Shown: positions 15,101 to 16,688 of the stretch, one piece after another
Layout: each line of letters starts with the position of its first letter
Numbering within the stretch: position 1 is the first letter of the stretch
Assembly: GCA_026770585.1 (NCBI GenBank)
Contig: MU646627.1
Span: forward strand, 435,489-452,176
Length of the DNA: 16,688 nucleotides
Origin: Baffinella frigidus
Lineage: Eukaryota > Cryptophyceae > Cryptomonadales > Baffinellaceae
Direction of reading: 5' to 3'
Translations under genes and position numbers: made by a program
Notes under the pieces: generated by a model
What the model saw: the letters and a program-made list of their open reading frames with translations, nothing else
Told to the model about the DNA's origin: nothing
The model's database searches: none

Positions 15101-16227
15101 CACCCGAACCCCAAATCCATAAACCCGAAACCCGAAACCCGAAACCCGAAACCCGAAACCCTAACCCCCAAACACCAGACACCAAAAACCAAACACGAGA
15201 CACCAAACACCAAACACCAAACCCGAAAGCAGGAAGATCTCTCGGAAGACAGCACGGGAATGCTCCTCGAAAGGATGCTCGCGTTTGCGGTAAACCCCAC
15301 ACCCTAAACCGTAAACCCGAAACCCGAAACCCGAAACCCTAAACCCTAAACCCGAAACACTAAACCCTAATCCCTAAACCCAGGATTCATCCGGGGGGCA
15401 GTACATGGCGATCGAGGGCCTCACACCCCTCCACTTGGTACCCCCCTCTCAAACCCCAAACCCCAAACCCTAAACCCTAAACCCTAAACCCTAAGCCCTA
15501 AGCCCTAAACCCTAAACCCTGAACCCCTGACGCAGGAGGCGGTGCAGATGCTGTTTCCAAACGCGTATGCGTTCCAGCTCTATCCGTGGCTCAGCCAGGT
15601 GCAGTGCTTGCCATCCCCATGCCACTGTTTAGGGTTCAGGAGTTAGGGTAGGGTTCCAGTTGTACCCATGGCTCCATTTCTTGCCATCCCCATGCGTTTT
15701 TTTTCTGTTTTGTGTGTGGCTGGCAAACCCTCAACCCTAAACCCGCATTCCTAAACCCTAGCGGTGAGCCATGGATACATCGCGGGCTCGGCGTAAACCC
15801 TCAACCCCTAAACCCTCCACCCCAACCCCCAAACCGAAACCCGAAACCCGAACGCAGGGGATGCGGCGAGAACAGTTAGCGCTAGGCGTGCACCGGGGAG
15901 TGTGCGCCCACGCCTCCGAGATTCTCCTCGCGGTACCCTTTCCACTCCAATCTTCACGCATTTGCACCGCACACCCAGAGTGTCAACTAAAGAATTGTCG
16001 ACCAACCCGACTAAGGCAGAGCTAGTAGGCGCCACGCTGGCTAGGCGCCTAGCCCTGCCTCAGGCTGATTTCGCCTGACCTGTTCCGGTGCTGGTGTTGG
16101 TGCCCGCAGACTGACAGTCTCTGTCTCTGGGTGGCAGATGCCGGCGAGTGCGGCAGCAAGAGCCGTGTGTGCCGCGTGGGAGGAGCAGGCGCCCCCGGGC
16201 CACCGCGCGTGCACGCCCCTTCCGTGA
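4533..16227 (+). CDS. 26-exon GT77-like nucleotide-diphospho-sugar transferase (whole gene, spliced)
   Basis: Joining 26 exons gives 2145 nt, 714 codons plus TGA, with every intron phase compatible. Residues 1-26 have a basic start and a hydrophobic run (AAALILMSLL), a signal anchor expected of a Golgi type II glycosyltransferase. Residues 65-83 (VIVGFSNMGY..FTLNW) open the PF03407 fold, VENFLVVALE (121-130) is its second strand, and FDVFLTDVDAVFNSDPF (202-218) holds the DVD metal/nucleotide-sugar motif (208-210). GFFHLRAC (248-255), HDQVSFNAV (279-287), FVNGALFF, VVVQNNHMTG (325-334) and FREHLLWFLDPPSYF (342-356) follow in family order. The C-terminal half (about 371-714) has NGLALARQLNRTVLLP and VKEHSFLLNP, as in plant XEG113/RRA-type GT77 proteins. 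Donor sugar and acceptor cannot be read from sequence. Inference: Golgi transferase for a cell-wall or secreted glycan. Least certain joins are exon 3 to 4, the missing residues between exons 12 and 13, and the GC donor after exon 15. Confidence 0.85.
4950..5090 (+). CDS. GT exon 2
   Basis: Residues 84-130. An amphipathic stretch (AGSHVRELSAHIGHRHAKTV) leads to the family-typical strand VENFLVVALE. Acceptor GAG|GCT and donor GAG|GTCTCG, both phase 0. An in-frame TGA at 4944 lies just upstream, so the exon cannot extend left. Confidence 0.82.
5190..5316 (-). repeat. dispersed repeat family 1, copy C
   Basis: - strand: CTCTGCCTCACTCGGGTCAG, CTCAAGTTGACTTGCTGG, TTTGCGGTACAAACTCG, then GGGCTCACTAGAATTGGTGA and GCCC. 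Lies in GT intron 2. Confidence 0.8.
5393..5521. mobile_element. AT-rich foldback / MITE-like element
   Basis: Left arm (AAAGAATGTATTAATTAAAG then TCTTTCCTGCC) and right arm (GGCAGGAAAGGCTTTACTTC then ATACATTCTCT) are imperfect inverted repeats of about 35 bp around a 60-bp AT-rich centre. No coding capacity. Lies in GT intron 2. Confidence 0.6.
5578..5718 (+). repeat. tandem duplication of about 50 bp
   Basis: 5578-5627 and 5668-5718 share GCGAGA.AC, TTTGC, CCTAGAT and AAGGCATCTCTCT. The CT microsatellite starts from the end of the second copy. Confidence 0.7.
5709..5974. repeat. CT/CG microsatellite
   Basis: About 265 bases of (CT)n with CGCT and TTGCT interruptions, ending one codon before exon 3. 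It gives exon 3 a very long pyrimidine tract. Ser/Leu-rich open frames across it are artefacts. Confidence 0.97.
5979..6124 (+). CDS. GT exon 3
   Basis: Begins at GAAG|TGT straight after the CT microsatellite and reads CLDAGVQERAHAFFVKHKVP, the usual continuation after the VALE strand. It then has an Asp/Gly/Glu-rich insert ending GPLHH. The proposed donor CAG|GTTCCC (phase 2) coincides with the edge of a MITE-like repeat. The 5' end is well supported, the 3' end is not; GTAGGG at 6091 is an alternative but has the wrong phase for exon 4. Confidence 0.68.
6125..6279. mobile_element. MITE-like element, diverged copy
   Basis: Similar to 6386-6510, with shared CCCGTTTGTACTGG, TTCCTGCTCTAAATGT and inner inverted arms (CTGCCTG..CAAACTGGCC versus GGCCAGCCGAGTTTTGTCAG). 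Starts at the exon 3 donor. Confidence 0.6.
6386..6510. mobile_element. 125-bp MITE-like element with terminal inverted repeats
   Basis: Left end GTTCCCGCTCTGCCTCAGCA and right end, read inverted, GTTCCCGCTCTGTCTCAGTA match for about 28 bp. Both ends are flanked by C runs. Non-coding; GT intron 3. Confidence 0.7.
6520..6627 (+). repeat. 27-bp minisatellite, 4 copies
   Basis: Four identical units beginning CGACTGGCGGGGGTGCTGCA. The period is divisible by three, so several frames stay open; there is no other sign of coding. Confidence 0.97.
6628..7157. other. rest of GT intron 3
   Basis: Holds an unassigned 71-codon open stretch (6713-6928), a short TTTAGGG block in the G-rich orientation (6906-6948), and a CT tract (7061-7120) that serves the exon 4 acceptor. 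Confidence 0.5.
7158..7223 (+). CDS. GT exon 4
   Basis: Reads SSGAFRDVMQVRLRAVLLLL then RQ, the helix that precedes the DxD strand in PF03407 proteins. Acceptor GGACAG| follows a long CT tract. The donor GG|GTCGGA is phase 2, and the split Gly codon is completed by exon 5. Confidence 0.8.
7224..7984 (+). repeat. GT intron 4: CCCGAAA/CCCTAAA blocks and exon echoes
   Basis: CCCGAAAC blocks at about 7234-7293 and 7341-7383. Echo of the exon 4 end and donor at 7297-7327. Weak echo of exon 5 at 7404-7424; strong echo of the exon 5 start at 7863-7898. (CCCTAAA)n, CACTAAA and CCTAAAA at 7901-7972. 7757-7785 belongs to dispersed family 2. Confidence 0.8.
7985..8042 (+). CDS. GT exon 5 with the DVD motif
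   Basis: Encodes FDVFLTDVDAVFNSDPFAH. D208-V209-D210 is the expected metal and nucleotide-sugar binding motif, followed by the family's DP pair. Acceptor AAAGCAG|G; the donor CAT|GTACGT is the best-looking 5' splice site of the gene. Degenerate copies of its two ends lie in the flanking introns. Confidence 0.88.
8043..8297 (+). repeat. GT intron 5: CCCTAAA array, exon 5 end echo, family 1 copy D
   Basis: 8050-8190 is a degenerate CCCTAAA array. 8191-8222 repeats the exon 5 end and donor (GATCCCTTCCACCATGTACG). 8222-8275 is a family 1 fragment (CAGTCGGGTTGGCTGTCTAT then TCTTAAGTTGACA). Confidence 0.82.
8298..8379 (+). CDS. GT exon 6
   Basis: Residues 221-247 (GFPEEELHREAGIVCALSSH then EREHPPA). 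Phase 0 in (TTCGCAG|GGG), phase 1 out (GCAG|GTGCCG). The phase-1 G joins GC of exon 7 to make the Gly of GFFHLRAC, a good internal check. An acidic patch and a hydrophobic strand fit the spacing between DxD and the next motif. Confidence 0.72.
8380..9294 (+). repeat. GT intron 6: mixed repeats
   Basis: (GTAT)n near 8392-8418, family 1 fragment E inverted at 8561-8606, a CCCTAAA array at 8630-8757, two diverged copies of a TTACTACCAACA segment at 8802-8845 and 8880-8925, family 2 inverted copy (8868-8947), (GA)n at 9115-9146, and CCGCTGATGG copies at 9187 and 9267. Confidence 0.75.
9295..9318 (+). CDS. GT exon 7, 24-nt microexon
   Basis: Encodes GFFHLRAC with phase 1 on both sides (GGCAG|GC and TGCG|GTCTCG). 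The peptide matches the NTGFF-hLR motif of PF03407, with Pro-Ala replacing Asn-Thr upstream. Without it the reading frame of exons 6 and 8 would still join, so it could be skipped in frame. Confidence 0.66.
9319..9753 (+). repeat. GT intron 7: CT tract and two exon 8 echoes
   Basis: A CT-rich tract (9329-9395) follows the donor. Two acceptor-bearing echoes of exon 8 lie at 9548-9600 (EGFPGNCALLERTLA) and 9681-9721 (EGFQENCALLEET, then TAA). Confidence 0.85.
9754..9830 (+). CDS. GT exon 8
   Basis: Encodes EGFPGNCELLEETLAHQEAH then PAKHDQ, ending in the conserved HDQ that precedes the fN motif. Acceptor CTCGCAG|AGG (phase 1), donor CCAG|GTCATG (phase 0). Two degenerate copies of its start lie upstream, and a copy of its end lies downstream at 9920-9949. 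Confidence 0.82.
9831..10752 (+). repeat. GT intron 8: echoes, family 2 copy, AT-rich foldback
   Basis: Exon 8 end echo at 9920-9949, CCTGCC/CCTCC-rich sequence to about 10060, family 2 at 10250-10330, palindromic ACAACACTACTAGCTATA repeats at 10430-10520, and an echo of the exon 9 start at 10541-10598. Confidence 0.8.
10753..10878 (+). CDS. GT exon 9
   Basis: Forty-two codons, phase 0 at both ends: VSFNAVVADKV, then GRFSYSLLDPLRFVNGALFF and QMLG. This is the family block between HDQ and the HxNxxxG motif. Acceptor GGGGCAG|GTG. The donor GGC|GTCAAG is weak but is the only one giving the right junction. Confidence 0.85.
10879..11054 (+). repeat. GT intron 9, CCCTAAA-type
   Basis: Blocks of CCCTAAA, CCCTAAG and CCCTACA through most of the 176-bp intron, before CACTGGGCAG|. 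Confidence 0.9.
11055..11099 (+). CDS. GT exon 10
   Basis: Fifteen codons, AVVVQNNHMTGAANK, the conserved strand-Asn-Asn/His-x-x-Gly motif. Acceptor GGGCAG|GCC, donor AAG|GTAACC, both phase 0. Confidence 0.85.
11100..11250 (+). repeat. GT intron 10, almost pure CCCTAAA array
   Basis: From GTAACCC to AAACCAG the intron is heptamer repeat: about 10 perfect CCCTAAA units, then CCCCAAA units into the acceptor. Confidence 0.96.
11251..11279 (+). CDS. GT exon 11
   Basis: Encodes EHRFREHLLW, the conserved K/R-x-x-R-x-x-LW segment. Acceptor AAACCAG|GAG directly ends a CCCCAAA array. Donor CTG|GTTGAT, phase 2, is completed by the first base of exon 12. Confidence 0.83.
11280..11816 (+). repeat. GT intron 11: AAGTTTA repeats, exon 11 echo, CCCTAAA array
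   Basis: Degenerate TAAGTTTA units at 11300-11368, GGTTGAG units at 11404-11432, an exon 11 echo at 11430-11460 (EQRFREHLLS), about 220 bp of unique sequence, then (CCCTAAA)n at 11716-11816 into the acceptor. Confidence 0.88.
11817..11883 (+). CDS. GT exon 12
   Basis: Encodes FLDPPSYFQDQTERFILYDN then IQ, the family's segment after LW (proline, tyrosine, then a hydrophobic-Tyr-Asp strand). Acceptor AAACAG|G directly after a (CCCTAAA)n array; donor CAG|GTTGAT, phase 0. Confidence 0.86.
11884..12522 (+). repeat. GT intron 12: exon 12 echo and CCCGAAA-type blocks
   Basis: 12031-12105 is a 75-bp near copy of exon 12 plus its donor with one inserted base. 12320-12495 is CCCGAAA/CCCGGAA-type heptamer. 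An open EEDEETALLDAL stretch lies at 12286-12322. Confidence 0.8.
12523..12584 (+). CDS. GT exon 13
   Basis: Encodes AAGAGIVAEGEALRNGLALA plus a split Arg codon. It resembles the helix before the RT-LLP strand in the GT77 C-terminal half. Acceptor AACGCAG|GCG, donor GCG|GTATGC (phase 2). A short exon between 11884 and 12522 may be missing; an open stretch EEDEETALLDAL at 12286-12322 is the only candidate and lacks a visible donor. Confidence 0.78.
12585..12760 (+). repeat. GT intron 13, heptamer array
   Basis: From GTATGCCCC to GGAAGCAG the intron consists of CCCTAAA, CACTCAA, CCCGAAA and CCCCAAA blocks in succession. Confidence 0.93.
12761..12818 (+). CDS. GT exon 14
   Basis: Encodes QLNRTVLLPLFCLYKAEPG after the split Arg codon. 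Acceptor GGAAGCAG|G; donor GGC|GTGTAC, phase 0. The core L-x-R-T-hhhP is typical of this family. Confidence 0.8.
12819..13610. repeat. GT intron 14: G-rich tract, palindrome, foldback
   Basis: G-rich tract 12990-13078; 13097-13190 palindromic GGGCACGATAG/CTATCGTGCCC with GCTATAG copies; 13188-13234 and 13371-13416 are inverted arms around TGAGTCC and TGAGTGATGAG tandem units. 12855-12960 is related to 13400-13465, partly inverted. No heptamer array. Confidence 0.75.
13611..13667 (+). CDS. GT exon 15 (GC donor)
   Basis: Encodes GSSDWCTTEEYFQMANADK, phase 0 at both ends. Acceptor GATGGCAG|GGG. The only donor that keeps the frame is AAG|GCAACA, so this looks like a GC-AG intron; reading on meets TAA at 13677. 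Confidence 0.72.
13668..13794 (+). repeat. GT intron 15, heptamer array with GC donor
   Basis: GCAACACCCTAACCCCTAAA through ATCATAA, CCCTAGC and CCCTGAA variants to CTGACCAG. No unique sequence is left. Confidence 0.9.
13795..13843 (+). CDS. GT exon 16
   Basis: Encodes APVKEHSFLLNPLTPP. The h-x-x-EHSFL-NP motif is recognisable from XEG113-type proteins. Acceptor CTGACCAG|GCA, donor CCG|GTTTAC (phase 1). Confidence 0.82.
13844..13953 (+). repeat. GT intron 16, CCATAAA array
   Basis: A short CCCTCAC start, then about ten ACCATAA / ACTATAA / ATCATAA units running into ACCAG|. Confidence 0.93.
13954..14027 (+). CDS. GT exon 17
   Basis: Encodes GLMALSEAAPKLFLNPFQSS then HGPEA. Acceptor TAAACCAG|GC at the end of a CCATAAA array; donor GCG|GTAAAC runs straight into a heptamer array. 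Phase 1 in, 0 out. Confidence 0.8.
14028..14181 (+). repeat. GT intron 17, telomere-like repeat from donor to acceptor
   Basis: GTAAACCCTAAATCC, about seven CCCCAAA, then CCCTCAA, CCCTAAA and CCCTGAA units to TCCCAG. Confidence 0.96.
14182..14354 (+). CDS. GT exon 18
   Basis: Residues 471-528. It starts ASDGPEA, a near copy of the end of exon 17 (SSHGPEA), then a basic Gly/Arg linker, then VTFVPADPAAGASPAEIQHW. Acceptor CTCCCAG|GCA, donor TGG|GTGTAT (phase 2). An earlier GT at 14348 would be phase 1 and does not join exon 19 correctly. Confidence 0.74.
14355..14519 (+). repeat. GT intron 18 with exon 19 echo
   Basis: 14421-14448 repeats CAGGTTCGGGGACGAGAGCG then AGTAC, a near copy of the exon 19 acceptor and start. 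It is followed by a short CCGAAAC block. Confidence 0.85.
14520..14592 (+). CDS. GT exon 19
   Basis: Encodes FGEESEYGAERFLSFASLHG then TRLQ. Acceptor GAAGCAG|G (phase 2), donor CAG|GTCGCC (phase 0). The h-x-FLSFASLHG strand matches the conserved 'vLrfssl-G' of the C-terminal domain. Confidence 0.82.
14699..14794 (+). CDS. GT exon 20
   Basis: A Gly-rich start from an 11-G run, then WERELARGATGAAYREEIAR and HINST. Phase 0 both ends; acceptor CTCGCAG|GAG, donor ACG|GTCACC. The G run makes the length of the Gly stretch sensitive to sequencing error, but the frame is consistent here. Confidence 0.78.
14795..15035 (+). repeat. GT intron 20, CCCTAAA then CCATAAA array
   Basis: About 12 CCCTAAA-type units, then about 14 CCATAAA/CCACAAA units, ending GCTAACCAAG. 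Confidence 0.95.
15036..15089 (+). CDS. GT exon 21
   Basis: Eighteen codons, VEAMVEPFSCVVDLARQK. Acceptor ACCAAG|GTG, donor AAG|GTCACA, phase 0 at both ends. Confidence 0.76.
15090..15232 (+). repeat. GT intron 21, CCCGAAA then CACCAAA array
   Basis: GTCACACCCTACACCCGAAC, six CCCGAAA units, then CACCAAA units and CCCGAAAGCAG. Confidence 0.94.
15233..15289 (+). CDS. GT exon 22
   Basis: Nineteen codons, EDLSEDSTGMLLERMLAFA. Acceptor GAAAGCAG|GAA, donor GCG|GTAAAC, phase 0 at both ends. Confidence 0.76.
15290..15383 (+). repeat. GT intron 22, telomere-like repeat
   Basis: GTAAACCCCACACCCTAAAC through CCCGAAA and CCCTAAA units to AAACCCAG. Confidence 0.95.
15384..15437 (+). CDS. GT exon 23
   Basis: Eighteen codons, DSSGGQYMAIEGLTPLHL. 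Acceptor AAACCCAG|GAT directly at an array end; donor TTG|GTACCC. Phase 0 both ends. Confidence 0.76.
15438..15535 (+). repeat. GT intron 23, telomere-like repeat
   Basis: GTACCCCCCTCAAACCCC, CCCTAAA and CCCTAAG units, then CCCCTGACGCAG. Confidence 0.95.
15536..15598 (+). CDS. GT exon 24
   Basis: Twenty-one codons, EAVQMLFPNAYAFQLYPWLS plus Q. Acceptor GACGCAG|GAG, donor CAG|GTGCAG, phase 0. Its 3' end is echoed at 15653-15696. Confidence 0.78.
15599..15857 (+). repeat. GT intron 24: exon 24 echo and heptamer blocks
   Basis: 15653-15696 repeats the exon 24 end and intron start (GTTCCAGTTGTACCCATGGC, TTGCCATCCCCATGC). Short TTTAGGG block before it (about 15628-15650) and CCCTAAA/CCCGAAA blocks after it (15725-15856). 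Confidence 0.85.
15858..15932 (+). CDS. GT exon 25
   Basis: Twenty-five codons, GMRREQLALGVHRGVCAHAS then EILLA. Acceptor GAACGCAG|GGG, donor GCG|GTACCC, phase 0. Confidence 0.74.
15958..16030 (-). repeat. dispersed repeat family 1, copy F (partial)
   Basis: - strand: AGCTCTGCCTTAGTCGGGTT, AATTCTTTAGTTGACACTCT, then GTGCGGTGCAAATG. Next to it is a perfect 16-bp palindrome GGCTAGGCGCCTAGCC (16039-16054). Both lie in GT intron 25. Confidence 0.75.
16138..16227 (+). CDS. GT exon 26, stop codon
   Basis: Encodes MPASAAARAVCAAWEEQAPP then GHRACTPLP and TGA at 16225-16227. Acceptor GGTGGCAG|ATG, phase 0, follows a T/C/G-rich tract. It is the end of the gene if no further intron removes the stop. 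Confidence 0.66.
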   Translation: MPASAAARAVCAAWEEQAPPGHRACTPLP

Positions 16228-16623
16228 CCAGGTCCGCCTCGGGACAACACTGGGGACAGCGTGCAGGCGCGCCGATAGGACGAGAGATGCGTTGAGCTGT
16301 AGGGGCTGTGCGGCGGATCGCGTGAGGCCCGCACCGTGCGGTACAGAGGATCACGCGATCTGCCGCACGGACCAAGGTCCCGACTCCGGGAGAGAGATGG
16401 ACTTAGTCAATCAGCCTGTGGGGACGGAAACGGCGATACTGAACACACATTACACCTTTCTACGAAGGAAGAGAACTTCGCGTGGCACCACGCGGACGCA
16501 CCGCGAAACAAATGTACTATCCTTTCAGTGGCCAGGACCCTCCAGTAGGGCTATGCCTAGGGCCTTAGTCGTGTTGCCCGTCCCTATGGACAGTTTATTT
16601 TCGGGATTTTTCTGAGGGATTAA
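16228..16623. other. 3' flank of the GT gene, includes a stable hairpin
   Basis: No further exon supported. 16308-16325 and 16351-16368 are inverted copies (GTGCGGCGGATCGCGTGA) with one mismatch around a 25-base loop, 80 bases after the stop codon. AT-rich sequence follows near 16590-16625. Confidence 0.55.
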
Positions 16624-16688
16624 AATTTAGGGTTAAGGGTTGAGGGTGGAGGGTGGAGGGTGGAGGGTGGAGGGTGGAGGGTTGAGGG
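16624..16688 (-). repeat. TTTAGGG / GGGTGGA array, runs off the window
   Basis: AATTTAGGGTTAAGGGTTGAG followed by about five GGGTGGA units. It is G-rich on the + strand, opposite to most GT introns. Confidence 0.93.

Overview
This is a nuclear window from a eukaryote with intron-rich genes, GC-rich exons and very many copies of the Arabidopsis-type telomere heptamer (CCCTAAA / TTTAGGG) inside introns. The motif, the plant/alga-type glycosyltransferase, the relaxed 5' splice sites and the strong preference for AG|G at 3' splice sites suggest a protist alga. A chromerid or dinoflagellate is my best guess; a green alga or another TTTAGGG lineage is not excluded. No bacterial, organellar or viral gene was seen.

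The most useful result is a gene model assembled by eye. On the + strand, 26 exons between 4533 and 16227 join with consistent intron phases into a 714-residue protein. It has an N-terminal signal anchor and a nucleotide-diphospho-sugar transferase domain (PF03407 / GT77-like) with a DVD metal-binding motif, followed by a C-terminal half like those of plant arabinosyltransferase-type GT77 proteins. A second gene diverges from it on the - strand. Five exons (4350 down to 1917) give about 480 residues of a low-complexity acidic, Ala/Gly-rich protein with a SUMO-interaction-like motif. The two starts are 182 bases apart, so 4351-4532 is a candidate bidirectional promoter. The left 1.9 kb holds weaker single-exon candidates.

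The introns are the unusual part. Many are telomere-like heptamer repeats from donor to acceptor (for example 13668-13794, 13844-13953, 14028-14181, 15290-15383, 15438-15535). The motif reads CCCTAAA on the sense strand of each gene, so array polarity flips at the divergent promoter. Many introns also carry degenerate echoes, which are 20-75 bp near-copies of the edge of an adjacent exon, often with its splice site, carrying frameshifts, stops or lost catalytic residues. One echo (14182-14203) appears to have become coding. Together these suggest introns that grew, or arose, by tandem duplication of exon edges plus telomere-repeat insertion or expansion.

Other content: a dispersed ~125-bp repeat family with a terminal hairpin that shows compensatory changes, a second dispersed family, MITE-like foldbacks, a 27-bp minisatellite, TA/TG, CT and GA microsatellites, G-rich tracts, and an 18-bp-stem hairpin just after the + gene's stop codon. 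All exon calls come from reading sequence and phase; none has transcript support.
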